From the NCBI GenBank assembly GCA_019509895.1, contig JAEKLK010000200.1, positions 1-18,623 on the forward strand: a stretch of 18,623 nucleotides of DNA, given 5' to 3'. Source of the DNA: Betaproteobacteria bacterium (lineage in GTDB: Bacteria > Pseudomonadota > Gammaproteobacteria > Burkholderiales > SG8-39). The number at the start of each line of letters is the position of its first letter. Position 1 is the stretch's first letter. This document shows positions 1 to 6,873 of the stretch, piece after piece. The position numbers and the translations under genes were made by a program. The notes below the pieces were generated by a model that saw only the letters and a list, made by a program, of their open reading frames with translations, made no database searches and was not told where the DNA came from.

Positions 1-37
1 AGCCGGCGCGCGCTAGTGGGCTGATTCCGACGGGCGG

Positions 38-640
38 CTATTTCCGGGACGGTGCGCCGCCGAGCTCGCGCGCGGTCTCGATCACCTTCGAGACCAGGCC
101 GTATGCGATCGCCTCCTCGGCGCTCATCCAGAAGTCGCGCTCCACGTCGCCGAGCACCTTCGGCAGCGTCTGGCCGGTTTGCCGTGCAATGACGGTGGCG
201 ATGCGCTCGCGCGTCTTGATGATCTCCTTCGCCTGGATGGCGATGTCGGTCGCGGGCCCGCCGGCGCCGCCGCCCGGCTGGTGGATCATGAAGCGGGTGT
301 TCGGCAGGCAGACGCGGCGCTCCTTCGGCGCGGCGATGAACACGTGTGTGCCGGCGCTCGCCACCCAGCCGGTGCCGACGGTGGTCACCGGCGCCCGCAC
401 GAAACGGATGATGTCGTGGATCGCGTCGCCCGATTCGACATGGCCGCCGGGCGATGAGATGAGCACGCTGATCGGCGCGTCGGACTCCTCGGCGAGCGCG
501 ATGAGCCGCGTGCAGGTGGCGCGCGCCACCGCGTGGTTGATCTCGCCGAACAGCATGACGAACCGCGAGCGGAAGGCGAGCCGGTCGGCAATCGCTTCGA
601 TCCGTTCCGCGGCTTCGGGTTTTTCTTCGTTGGCGTCCAT
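38..640 (-). CDS. clpP: ClpP-like serine protease (Clp protease subunit family)
   Basis: The product is a 200-aa protein of the ClpP/crotonase fold, the peptidase chamber that works with a Clp ATPase in the cytoplasm. The ClpP triad is visible: Ser95 in GWVASAG, His120 in RFMIHQP and Asp169 in DVERDFWMS. The family tail FWMSAEEAIAYGLVSKVI follows. The start at 640 is chosen because AGAGGAG lies just upstream; the reading frame continues to 715 but has no good ribosome site there and the extra residues do not look like ClpP. The canonical ASMG around the serine is ASAG here. No clpX, clpA or tig gene is next to it, so it may be an accessory ClpP paralogue rather than the housekeeping copy. It is transcribed divergently from the transglutaminase-like gene. 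The family call is firm; the partner ATPase is unknown. Confidence 0.88.
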   Translation of the reverse strand: MDANEEKPEAAERIEAIADRLAFRSRFVMLFGEINHAVARATCTRLIALAEESDAPISVLISSPGGHVESGDAIHDIIRFVRAPVTTVGTGWVASAGTHVFIAAPKERRVCLPNTRFMIHQPGGGAGGPATDIAIQAKEIIKTRERIATVIARQTGQTLPKVLGDVERDFWMSAEEAIAYGLVSKVIETARELGGAPSRK

Positions 641-749
641 GGCTACTCCTCTAGGGTTCGCCGAATGGTACGACGCCGGGCCGCCCCGGCCGGACCCGAA
701 TCGCCGGACCGGCAAAGGCTGACACTAAATCAGGCAGTTGCGGAGGTGA

Positions 750-778
750 TTGCCCCCGGCCCCGCGACGTTATATTTT
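750..778 (+). promoter_or_regulatory. Candidate sigma-70-like promoter for a leaderless mRNA
   Basis: TTGCCC at 750-755 is followed after exactly 17 bases by TATTTT at 773-778, inside an AT-rich run. Transcription starting about seven bases after the -10 would begin at or next to the ATG at 787. No Shine-Dalgarno sequence precedes that ATG, only a T run and GGCCC. This fits a leaderless transcript. It is read from spacing only. Confidence 0.4.
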
Positions 779-786
779 TTTGGCCC

Positions 787-1485
787 ATGCCAGCGACGCG
801 CTTTGCCCGCGAGTCCGATCTGGGGCTCACGCCGCGGGAGTTCGCCCTCCTGCGGCGCCTCGACACGCCGCAGAAGATCCAGGCCTATCTGCTCGGGCTG
901 AAGCAGAACTTCGAACACGACGGCGAGAGCTGCCGCACGGTGCGCGAGGTGATCCGCACCGGCCGCGCGCACTGCATCGAGGGCGCGATGCTGGCCGCGG
1001 CCGCGCTCTGGGTGCACGGCGAGCCGCCGCTCGTTCTCGACATGCGCGCGCAGCACGATTTCGATCATGTCGTGGCCCTCTTCAAGAGGAACGGCCGCTG
1101 GGGTGCGATCTCGAAAACCAACGGCATCGGCCTGCGTTGGCGCGACCCGGTGTACCGCAGCCTGCGCGAGCTCGCCATGTCCTACTTTCATGAGTACTAC
1201 AACGGCCATTCGCACAAGACCCTGCGCGAGTACTCGCTGCCCTACGATCTGCGGCGCATGGAAGCGGCGGTCTGGGTGAGCGGCACTAAGCATTGCTGGG
1301 TGGTTGGCGAGAAGCTCGACGAGATCCGCCACTTCAAGCTCGTGACCGGCCACCACCTGAAGGCCGTGACGCGGCGCGATGCCTTCGAGCGGCGCATCGG
1401 CGTCCTGGGTCAGTACCGCAAGCCGCGCGCGCTCGTCGAGAAGCTGGCGCAGCTGAAGAAGAAGCGCAAACGCCGCCGGCCCTAG
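787..1485 (+). CDS. Transglutaminase-like cysteine-fold protein
   Basis: The product is a 232-aa soluble protein without a signal peptide or membrane segment. It resembles the transglutaminase-like superfamily: Cys63 lies in a helix-start context (GRAHCIEGAMLAAAALW), His94 in DFDHVVALF, and a third polar position follows near Asn112 or Asp120. The spacing suits a Cys-His-Asp/Asn catalytic triad. Transglutaminase-like bacterial proteins are usually peptidases or amidases; the substrate here is unknown. The tail is very basic (a Lys/Arg run from about residue 221), which may bind nucleic acid or membrane phosphates. The start at 787 lacks a ribosome site but lies right behind a promoter-like element, so the mRNA may be leaderless. 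It ends 58 bases from the convergent Bug receptor gene, with a small CCGCG-TCA-CGCGG hairpin between them (1489-1501). The fold is likely; the activity is not shown. Confidence 0.65.
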   Translation: MPATRFARESDLGLTPREFALLRRLDTPQKIQAYLLGLKQNFEHDGESCRTVREVIRTGRAHCIEGAMLAAAALWVHGEPPLVLDMRAQHDFDHVVALFKRNGRWGAISKTNGIGLRWRDPVYRSLRELAMSYFHEYYNGHSHKTLREYSLPYDLRRMEAAVWVSGTKHCWVVGEKLDEIRHFKLVTGHHLKAVTRRDAFERRIGVLGQYRKPRALVEKLAQLKKKRKRRRP

Positions 1486-1543
1486 CGTCCGCGTCACGCG
1501 GCGCTAGCTCGCCGTCCTTGGCGGCGTGATTCCCGGCGGCCCA

Positions 1544-2428
1544 CTATTTCCCCGGTTGCTTCTCCTCCACCTTGCCGATCTTCTCGAGCGCCGTCTTCAG
1601 GCGCGCCGCGTCGCGCTCCCAGTAGTTCTTGAACTCGGGAGCGTCGAGGTAGGCGAGCGGCGTCTGCACCTTCTCCATGGCGCCGCGGAACTCTTCCGAA
1701 TTGACCGCTTCCTTCACCGCCTCGCGCAGGCGATTGACGATCGGCGCCGGCGTCGCCGCCGGCGCGAACACGCCAGACCAGATGCCGGCCTTCACCTGCC
1801 CGATCACCGCCGCCGGACCCTGCGCCGAAGCTTCGACCTGCCCCGCGAGCAGCGCCGTCACCGCCGGTCCGCCGCCTTGATAAGGCACATGGAAAAGCTG
1901 GATACCCGCGGCATTGGCGAAGATCTCCATCGCCACATGCAGCGTGCCGTAGACGCCGGATGACGAATAGTTGATCTTCCCCGGCCGCGCTTTCGCGCCG
2001 GCCACGAACTCCTGCAGCGTCTTGTAGGGGCTTTCGCTGCGCACGACGAGCACCGTCGGATCTGCCGTGACCAGCGCGATCGGTGAAAAGTCGCTCATCT
2101 CGTAGAGCGGCTCCTTGCCGTTGATCCGGTCGGACACCGGGAATATCGAGATGGAGGAGAGTCCCATGAGGATGGTGTAGCCATCGGGGGCGCTCTTCGC
2201 CACCGCCGCCATGCCGACCGCCCCCCCGGCGCCAGTGCGGTTCACGACGACCACCGGATGCTTGAGCGATTTTTGCATCACGGTGGCGAGCGGCCGGCCG
2301 ACGATGTCCGCGACCCCGCCCGGCGGGAAGGGCACGATCATCGTGATCGGCTTCGATGGATAAGCGTCCTCCGCTGCCGCGGCGCCGGCAGCGAGCGCCG
2401 CCAGCAGGGCAATCAATGCTCGGGTCAT
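1544..2428 (-). CDS. Bug/TctC-family periplasmic substrate-binding protein with an apparent internal deletion
   Basis: The product is a 294-aa periplasmic receptor of the tripartite tricarboxylate transporter family, which binds carboxylates or other small organic acids. It has a Sec signal peptide (residues 1-19, ending AAAAED). Family landmarks follow: YPSKPITMIVPFPPGG, then VVVNRTGAGG, APDGYTIL, FVAGAKARPGKINYSS, VPYQGGGPAV and VFAPAATPAPI. The start at 2428 has GGAGG upstream; the frame extends to 2578 but those codons are not family-like. Between Gly215 and Ile216 the usual stretch of about 30 residues (GKLR-x-LAV ... PDVPT-x-x-E-x-G-x-x-GYE) is absent, so QVKAG runs straight into IWSGVFAP. 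That also explains the short length against about 325 for the family. No TctA/TctB genes are near, as is common for Bug proteins. The family is sure; whether this copy still folds and binds is doubtful. Confidence 0.88.
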   Translation of the reverse strand: MTRALIALLAALAAGAAAAEDAYPSKPITMIVPFPPGGVADIVGRPLATVMQKSLKHPVVVVNRTGAGGAVGMAAVAKSAPDGYTILMGLSSISIFPVSDRINGKEPLYEMSDFSPIALVTADPTVLVVRSESPYKTLQEFVAGAKARPGKINYSSSGVYGTLHVAMEIFANAAGIQLFHVPYQGGGPAVTALLAGQVEASAQGPAAVIGQVKAGIWSGVFAPAATPAPIVNRLREAVKEAVNSEEFRGAMEKVQTPLAYLDAPEFKNYWERDAARLKTALEKIGKVEEKQPGK

Positions 2429-2461
2429 GGTTCCTCCAGCGGGCGGGAAACTTAACACGCT

Positions 2462-2475
2462 GTTACACCTGTTGC
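2462..2475. promoter_or_regulatory. GTTAC-N4-type imperfect inverted repeat between divergent genes
   Basis: GTTACACCTGTTGC matches 11 of 14 bases of the perfect site GTTACACCCGTAAC found in front of the OmpR-type regulator at 13189. It lies 34 bases upstream of the Bug receptor start and 70 bases upstream of the Tyr/Pro-rich secreted protein, so it could act on either. It can also be read as a tandem TGTTACACC/TGTTGCACT repeat with a 9-base period. The regulator is unknown. Confidence 0.3.
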
Positions 2476-2544
2476 ACTTTGCGCGTTCACTTTCGGCGCC
2501 GTCGCGCGTGAAATGGCCATCGCCACGCACAAATGGAGTCGACC

Positions 2545-2853
2545 ATGCTGAAGAAGGTTCTTGTCGCCGTGAGTACAACTGCAGCCGCTCTCGGTTTCTC
2601 CGGGTTCGCGCTTGCCGATCCGCCCCACTGGGCGCCCGCGCACGGCTGGCGCGCGCACCCGTACTACGCCCACTACGCCCGGCACTACTACGCGCCGCGG
2701 CCTGTCGTTATCGTGCCGGCGCCGCGTGTCGTGTACGCACCGCCTCCCCCGGTGGCGTACCCGTACTACGCGGCGCCGGTGGTCGTGAGGCCGGCCGTGC
2801 CGGTGTATCCGGCGCCGGGCGGGGTTTCAATCCGCTTCAATTTCCCGCTGTAG
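2545..2853 (+). CDS. Secreted Tyr/Pro-rich small protein of unknown function
   Basis: The product is a 102-aa protein with a clear Sec signal peptide (MLKKVLVAVSTTAAALGFSG, then FALA before the mature part). The mature region is low-complexity and built from Tyr, Pro, His, Val and Ala: PYYAHYARHYYAPRP, repeated Pro-Val pairs and PPPPVAYPYYAAP. It ends in GGVSIRFNFPL, which looks like a terminal beta strand. I know similar Tyr/Pro-rich exported proteins from betaproteobacteria only as hypotheticals. The start at 2545 is preferred over the ATG at 2533 because GGAG (2535-2538) sits six bases upstream of it, while the earlier ATG overlaps that ribosome site and has none of its own. The msrB gene follows 59 bases later with a hairpin between. 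It may be an envelope or surface protein; no activity can be assigned. Confidence 0.75.
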   Translation: MLKKVLVAVSTTAAALGFSGFALADPPHWAPAHGWRAHPYYAHYARHYYAPRPVVIVPAPRVVYAPPPPVAYPYYAAPVVVRPAVPVYPAPGGVSIRFNFPL

Positions 2854-2863
2854 ACTGTCAGGA

Positions 2864-2895
2864 ACGTTCCCGCCGCCCGACCAAGGCGGGAACGT
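2864..2895 (+). repeat. 11-bp perfect inverted repeat in front of msrB
   Basis: ACGTTCCCGCC (2864-2874) and GGCGGGAACGT (2885-2895) are exact complements around a 10-base loop. The hairpin starts 10 bases after the stop of the secreted protein gene and ends 17 bases before the msrB start. There is no U run, so it is a weak Rho-independent terminator at best. It may be an operator, or an RNA stem controlling read-through into msrB, whose ribosome site GGAG lies just beyond it. Confidence 0.6.
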
Positions 2896-2912
2896 ACCCT
2901 GAAAGGAGACCG

Positions 2913-3464
2913 ATGGAACGGCGTACCTTGCTGAAAGCATTGGCACTGGCGGGCTTCGCCCGGCAGGCGAGCGCCGCGCCACCCGCGAATATGAAAGGCG
3001 TCGAGGAGCTGCAAAAGAACTGGAAGACCTTCCTGCCCGCGGGGACGACCGTGCCCTCGCCCACCGAGCCGGTGAAGCTCAGCAAAGACGAATGGCGCAA
3101 GCGCCTGCCCGCGGAGAGCTTCCACGTCATGCGCGAGGAAGGCACCGAACGCGCGGGTAGCAGCCCGCTCAACGACGAGAAGCGACCGGGCATCTTCGCG
3201 TGCGCCGGCTGCGGCCTGCCGCTCTTCACCTCGGCGATGAAGTTCGACTCCGGCACCGGCTGGCCGAGCTTCTTCACCGTCATCCCAGGCGCCTTCGAGA
3301 CGAAGAAGGACCATTACCTCATCTATCCGCGCACCGAGTACCACTGCGCGCGCTGTGGCGGCCATCACGGCCACCTGTTCGACGACGGCCCGCAGCCGAC
3401 CGGGCTTCGCTACTGCAACAACGGCGTCGCGCTGAAGTTCATTCCGAAGGACGCGAAGACCTAA
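2913..3464 (+). CDS. msrB: Peptide-methionine (R)-S-oxide reductase MsrB, exported
   Basis: The product is a 183-aa enzyme that reduces the R form of methionine sulfoxide in proteins back to methionine. Visible landmarks are the zinc pairs Cys97/Cys100 (CAGC) and Cys145/Cys148 (CARC), the core FDSGTGWPSFF, the HHGHLFDDGP loop and the catalytic Cys168 in GLRYCNNGVALKF. The usual RYCINS is RYCNNG here. The N terminus MERRTLLKALALAGFARQAS carries a twin-arginine-type motif (RRTLLK) plus a hydrophobic stretch ending in ASA, so the enzyme probably acts in the periplasm. A linker of about 35 residues separates the signal from the MsrB domain. The start at 2913 has GGAG nearby; longer in-frame readings reach into the preceding gene and are not credible. 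It is followed by a strong hairpin at 3482. No msrA is in the window. Confidence 0.93.
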   Translation: MERRTLLKALALAGFARQASAAPPANMKGVEELQKNWKTFLPAGTTVPSPTEPVKLSKDEWRKRLPAESFHVMREEGTERAGSSPLNDEKRPGIFACAGCGLPLFTSAMKFDSGTGWPSFFTVIPGAFETKKDHYLIYPRTEYHCARCGGHHGHLFDDGPQPTGLRYCNNGVALKFIPKDAKT

Positions 3465-3481
3465 AGACGTCTAAGGACGTC

Positions 3482-3512
3482 GCCCCCGCGAAAGCGGGGG
3501 CCCCGTCTTCTT
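3482..3512 (+). terminator. Strong GC hairpin terminator after msrB
   Basis: GCCCCCGC (3482-3489), a GAAA tetraloop and GCGGGGGC (3494-3501) form a perfect 8-bp stem. It is followed by CCCGTCTTCTTTCC, a pyrimidine-rich tail with few uninterrupted U. It starts 17 bases after the msrB stop. The CCCGCGAAAGCGGG core is also the core of dispersed palindromic repeats that I know from several proteobacteria, so this may be a REP-type element used as a terminator. Confidence 0.7.
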
Positions 3513-3535
3513 TCCGAGAAATGATGGGTTGCGGT

Positions 3536-3580
3536 GTCCGTTCGGACTACGCGCGCGTGCACTAGTCCGCGTAGCGGACT
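3536..3580 (+). promoter_or_regulatory. Mutually exclusive hairpins upstream of the dehydrogenase operon
   Basis: Three stems compete here. GTCCG (3536-3540) pairs with CGGAC (3543-3547). CTACGCG (3547-3553) pairs with CGCGTAG (3568-3574). AGTCCGC (3564-3570) pairs with GCGGACT (3574-3580). The middle stem shares bases with both others, so they cannot all form. The region lies 138 bases before pdhA. It could be an attenuator, an operator or leftover repeat DNA; it matters for transcription only if the operon promoter is upstream of it. Confidence 0.35.
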
Positions 3581-3687
3581 CATCCGTGCAAGAAGCGTGC
3601 GGCCGCGCGGATCAGACTGCGCGCGGTGCATGCTCGTTGCATTCGCATAATCGACCTGACCTGTAAGCGAGCGGTGAGCGGCCTCAC

Positions 3688-3716
3688 AAGGGACGCCACC
3701 GTACGAAAGGGACGCC
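3688..3716 (+). repeat. Tandem 10-bp repeat covering the pdhA ribosome site
   Basis: AAGGGACGCC occurs at 3688-3697 and again at 3707-3716. The second copy supplies the ribosome site and sits directly before the ATG at 3718. The first copy is a duplicate ribosome-like site 19 bases upstream with no start codon after it. It may be a standby ribosome site or a protein-binding direct repeat. Confidence 0.5.
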
Positions 3717-3717
3717 G

Positions 3718-4809
3718 ATGACCGTCGCCGCCACCTTCGAGATACGGTTCACCCGGTATTTGGATCCCACCGGCCGGGAAGCCGCACCTCTTCCTTCATT
3801 CGCTGCCGATGCCCGGGCGCTGCTACCCGATTACCGCGCCATGGTGTTCATGCGCGCGCTCGATGCCAAGGCGATCGCGATGCAGCGCACCGGGCAGATC
3901 GGCACCTACGCCTCGACGCTGGGCAAGGAAGCGATCGATGCCGGCATCGGCGCAGTGCTGGCACCGAACGATGTACTGCTGCCGAGCTACCGCGAGAGCG
4001 GCATCCTCATGCTGCGCGGCGTCTCGCCGCACCGCACGCTCCTCTACTGGGGCGGCGACGAGCGGGGCAACGTGTTCCCCGAGTCGCCGCACGACTTTCC
4101 GTTCAATGTGCCTATCGCGAGCCAGATGCCGCACGCCGCAGGCGTCGCCTATGCGATGAAGTTGCGGCGCGAGCCCCGCGTCGCGCTCGCCATGTGCGGC
4201 GACGGCGCCACCTCGAAGGGCGACTTCTACGAAGCGATCAACGCCGCGGGCGCCTGGAAGCTGCCGATGGTCGTGGTGGTGGTGAACAACCAATACGCCA
4301 TCTCCGTGCCCCGGCGCATGCAGAGCGCCGCGCAGACGCTCGCGCAGAAGGCGATCGCCGCCGGCATCGCGTGCGAGCAGGTCGATGGCAACGACCTCAT
4401 CGCCGTGCGCGACGCGGTCGGCCGCGCGGTGGAACTCGCCCGCACCGGCCGCGGACCGACGCTGCTGGAAGCACTGACCTACCGGCTGAGCGACCACACG
4501 ACCGCGGACGACGCAACGCGCTACCGCAGCGCCGACGAACTGAAGGAACAGTGGAAGGAGGAGCCGATCCTGCGGCTGCGCAGCTGGCTCCATGCGAAGG
4601 GCGCCTGGTCGCCCACCGACGAGCAGGCGCTCGCCAAGGACGCGCAGATGCACGTGCAGAAGATGGTTCAGGCCTATCTCGATACGCCGCCGCCGGGGTC
4701 CGAGCAGATGTTCGAGCATCTGTATGCGCGCCTCCCGCGCCAATACCAGTCGCAGGTTGCCGAGTTGACGCAGCAAGAGGAGCGCGATGTCGAGCATCAC
4801 GCTGGTTGA
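3718..4809 (+). CDS. pdhA: 2-oxoacid (pyruvate-type) dehydrogenase E1 component, alpha subunit
   Basis: The product is a 363-aa thiamine-diphosphate subunit of an alpha2-beta2 E1, which decarboxylates a 2-oxoacid and passes the acyl group to the lipoyl arm of E2. The ThDP-Mg motif starts at Gly161 (GDGATSKGDFYEA) and ends with NN at 190-191 (VVVNNQYAIS), the usual spacing. YRES at 91-94 and the loop YRLSDHTTADDATRYR (about 255-270) are typical of this family. The latter resembles the pyruvate-type loop of proteobacterial PdhA proteins more than the branched-chain HHSTSDD form, so pyruvate is the best guess. Branched-chain or acetoin-type substrates cannot be excluded. The start has the ribosome site AAGGGA. 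It overlaps the E1 beta gene by 23 bases, which implies coupled translation. It is cytoplasmic and needs an E3 encoded elsewhere. Confidence 0.9.
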   Translation: MTVAATFEIRFTRYLDPTGREAAPLPSFAADARALLPDYRAMVFMRALDAKAIAMQRTGQIGTYASTLGKEAIDAGIGAVLAPNDVLLPSYRESGILMLRGVSPHRTLLYWGGDERGNVFPESPHDFPFNVPIASQMPHAAGVAYAMKLRREPRVALAMCGDGATSKGDFYEAINAAGAWKLPMVVVVVNNQYAISVPRRMQSAAQTLAQKAIAAGIACEQVDGNDLIAVRDAVGRAVELARTGRGPTLLEALTYRLSDHTTADDATRYRSADELKEQWKEEPILRLRSWLHAKGAWSPTDEQALAKDAQMHVQKMVQAYLDTPPPGSEQMFEHLYARLPRQYQSQVAELTQQEERDVEHHAG

Positions 4810-5767
4810 GGCGGTCAACCTGGCGCTCTCGCGGGCCATGGAGGACGACGATCGCGTCGTCGTGCTAGGAGAGGACGTCGGCATCAACGGCGGCGTATTC
4901 CGCGCCACCGCCGGGCTGCAGCAGCGCTTCGGTGCCGAGCGCGTCGCCGACACGCCGCTCGCCGAGGGGCTGATCGCCGGCATGGCGGTCGGCATGGCGG
5001 CCGAGGGCTTGCGCCCGGTGGCCGAAATCCAGTTCGCTGGCTTCGCCTATACGGCGATCGACCAGATCCTGAACCACGCCGGACGCCTGCGGCATCGGAC
5101 GCAGGGAAGATTGAGTTGCCCGATGGTGCTGCGCACGCCCTGCGGCGCGGGCATCCATGCGCCCGAGCACCACTCCGAGAGCCCCGAGGCGATGTTCGCC
5201 CACATCCCCGGCATCCGCGTCGTCTATCCCTCCTCGCCCGCAAAGGCTTACGGCCTGCTGCTCGCGTCGATCGCCGATCCGGATCCGGTGGTGTTCCTCG
5301 AGCCATCGCGGCTCTACCGCCGGTTCAAGGAAGAGGTCGAGGACGACGGCGAGCCGCTGCCGGTCGACCAGGCGTTCATCGCTCGCGAAGGCACCGATGT
5401 AACCCTCGTGGCTTGGGGCGCGATGCTCTACGAATCGCTCAAGGCGGCCGATGAGCTCGCCGGCGATGGCCATTTCGCCGAAGTGATCGATTTGGCGACC
5501 CTCAAGCCGATCGACTACGACACGGTCCTCGAATCGGTCAAGAAGACCGGCCGCTGCGTCGTCGTCAGCGAGGCACCGCGCACCGCGAGCCTCGCTTCGG
5601 AAATCTCCGCCAATATTTCCGAGCGGGCGTTGCTGTCGCTGCTCGCGCCGGTCGAGCGCGTGACGGCATGGGACACCGTGACGCCGATGTTCCGGCTGGA
5701 AGAGCGCTACATGCCGAACGCGGCGCGCATTGTGGGAGCGGCGAGAAAGGTCCTGGAGTACCAATAG
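4787..5767 (+). CDS. pdhB: 2-oxoacid (pyruvate-type) dehydrogenase E1 component, beta subunit
   Basis: The product is a 326-aa E1 beta subunit of normal length. The N-terminal transketolase-like half shows VVVLGEDVGINGGVFRAT, then TPLAEGLIAGMAVGMAAEGL and AEIQFAGF. The middle has GAGIHAPEHHSESPEAMFAHIPG, which contributes to the active site. The C-terminal transketolase domain begins near residue 195 with GTDVTLVAWGAM and contains VIDLATLKPIDYDTV. The start at 4787 lies inside the end of pdhA with AGAGGAG in front. The stop TAG shares its G with the GTG start of the E2 gene. Together with the alpha subunit it forms the E1 heterotetramer. The two genes would give equal amounts of subunits through coupling. 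Confidence 0.92.
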   Translation: MSSITLVEAVNLALSRAMEDDDRVVVLGEDVGINGGVFRATAGLQQRFGAERVADTPLAEGLIAGMAVGMAAEGLRPVAEIQFAGFAYTAIDQILNHAGRLRHRTQGRLSCPMVLRTPCGAGIHAPEHHSESPEAMFAHIPGIRVVYPSSPAKAYGLLLASIADPDPVVFLEPSRLYRRFKEEVEDDGEPLPVDQAFIAREGTDVTLVAWGAMLYESLKAADELAGDGHFAEVIDLATLKPIDYDTVLESVKKTGRCVVVSEAPRTASLASEISANISERALLSLLAPVERVTAWDTVTPMFRLEERYMPNAARIVGAARKVLEYQ

Positions 5768-6873
5768 TGCGCGTCTTCAATCTGCCCGACCTCGGCGAGG
5801 GCCTGCAGGAAGCCGAGATCGTCGAGTGGCACGTCAAGGCCGGCGAGACGGTCGAATCGGACAAGCCGATGGTCTCGGTCGAGACCGACAAGGCGATCGT
5901 CGAGGTGCCGGCACCGTACAGCGGCAAGGTTGAGAAGCTGTTCGGCAACCCGGGCGACAAGGTCCACGTCGGGGCGCCGCTCATCGGCTTCGAAGGTGCG
6001 GCCGCCGATACCGGCACCGTGGTCGGCAACCTGGAGGCGCGTGCAGAAGCGAAGGTCGCCGCGCGCAGCGATGCTGGGACGCAGGTTCGCGCCGCGCCGC
6101 GGGCGGAAGTAAAGGCCACGCCGGCGGTGCGCGCGCTCGCGCGCAGCCTCAACGTCGATCTCGCCACCGTCGAGCCGACCGGGCCGGGCGGCACCGCGAC
6201 GACGGAAGACGTAAAGCGCGCCGCACGGGGCTCGCTACCGGCGCCGGCGAGCGCGCAGAAGGGCATGCGGGCCGCCATGGCGCGCAACATGGCGCTCGCA
6301 CACCAGGAAGTCGCCGCGGTGACGGTAATGGATGATGCGGATGTCGAGCAATGGGCAACGGGAACCTCGGCCCTCGCCCGCCTCGCGCGCGCCATCGTGG
6401 TTGCGTGCCGCGCAGAGCCCGGCCTAAACGCGTGGTACGACGCCAAGGCGGATGCGCGCACCGTGCGCGAAGAGGTGGATCTCGGCATTGCGGTGGACCT
6501 GCCCGACGGCTTGCTCGTGCCGGTGCTGCGCAACGCGCATCGCGTCGCGCCCGAGAGGCTGGCGGCGGAGCTCGAGCAGCTCGTCGCCAAAGCGCGCGAG
6601 CGATCGCTCTCGCCGGAAACGCTGCGCGGCGCCACCATCACCCTTTCGAACTTCGGCGCGATCGGCGGCCGCTACGCCTCGCCGATCGTCATGCCGCCGC
6701 AGGTGGCCATCCTCGGTGCCGGGCGCATCACGCGCTCACCGGTCGTCACCGCCGAGGGCGAGCTGGCGGCGCACCGCGTGCTGCCGCTCTCGCTCACCTT
6801 CGATCATCGCGCCGCCACCGGCGGCGAAGCCGCGCGGCTCCTGATGGCGATCAAGCGCGATCTGGAGAGCTGA
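5767..6873 (+). CDS. pdhC: 2-oxoacid dehydrogenase E2 component (dihydrolipoamide acyltransferase)
   Basis: The product is a 368-aa acyltransferase that carries acyl groups on its lipoyl arm and transfers them to CoA; it forms the core of the complex. It has a single lipoyl domain (residues 1-77, lipoylated Lys42 in VETDKAIVEVPAP), a short linker, a peripheral-subunit-binding domain (about 118-153, with VRALARSLNVDLATVEPTG) and the catalytic domain (about 165-368). The catalytic His347 is in FDHRAATGGEAARLL. The textbook DHRxxDG is DHRAATG here, a form I recall from related proteobacterial E2 proteins. The start is GTG at 5767, overlapping the E1 beta stop by one base; the protein VRVFNLPDLGEGLQEAEIV begins exactly as expected. 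The 3' end overlaps the convergent ABC ATPase gene by 23 bases. No E3 follows. Confidence 0.92.
   Translation: MRVFNLPDLGEGLQEAEIVEWHVKAGETVESDKPMVSVETDKAIVEVPAPYSGKVEKLFGNPGDKVHVGAPLIGFEGAAADTGTVVGNLEARAEAKVAARSDAGTQVRAAPRAEVKATPAVRALARSLNVDLATVEPTGPGGTATTEDVKRAARGSLPAPASAQKGMRAAMARNMALAHQEVAAVTVMDDADVEQWATGTSALARLARAIVVACRAEPGLNAWYDAKADARTVREEVDLGIAVDLPDGLLVPVLRNAHRVAPERLAAELEQLVAKARERSLSPETLRGATITLSNFGAIGGRYASPIVMPPQVAILGAGRITRSPVVTAEGELAAHRVLPLSLTFDHRAATGGEAARLLMAIKRDLES

Noticed and set aside
2533..2547. Earlier ATG for the secreted Tyr/Pro-rich protein
   Set aside because: It has no ribosome site and overlaps the GGAG that serves the ATG at 2545, where the signal peptide begins naturally.
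3823..4995. Open frame of 390 codons on the minus strand across pdhA and pdhB
   Set aside because: It spans two genes with clear homology on the other strand and has a shadow-type composition.
5565..6641. Open frame of 358 codons on the minus strand opposite pdhC
   Set aside because: It is rich in Ser, Ala and Arg without motifs, while the plus strand encodes a complete E2.
6802..6825. Asp to Thr change in the DHRxxDG motif of E2 as a sign of inactivation
   Set aside because: The catalytic His is kept. I recall the DHRxxTGGEAARF form in other proteobacterial E2 proteins, so it is more likely a subgroup trait.
6851..6873. Convergent gene ends that overlap (pdhC/mlaF; also 13867-13870 and 8867-8887) as regulatory antisense
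   Set aside because: Short convergent overlaps are common in compact genomes. Nothing beyond the shared stop regions suggests a special function.
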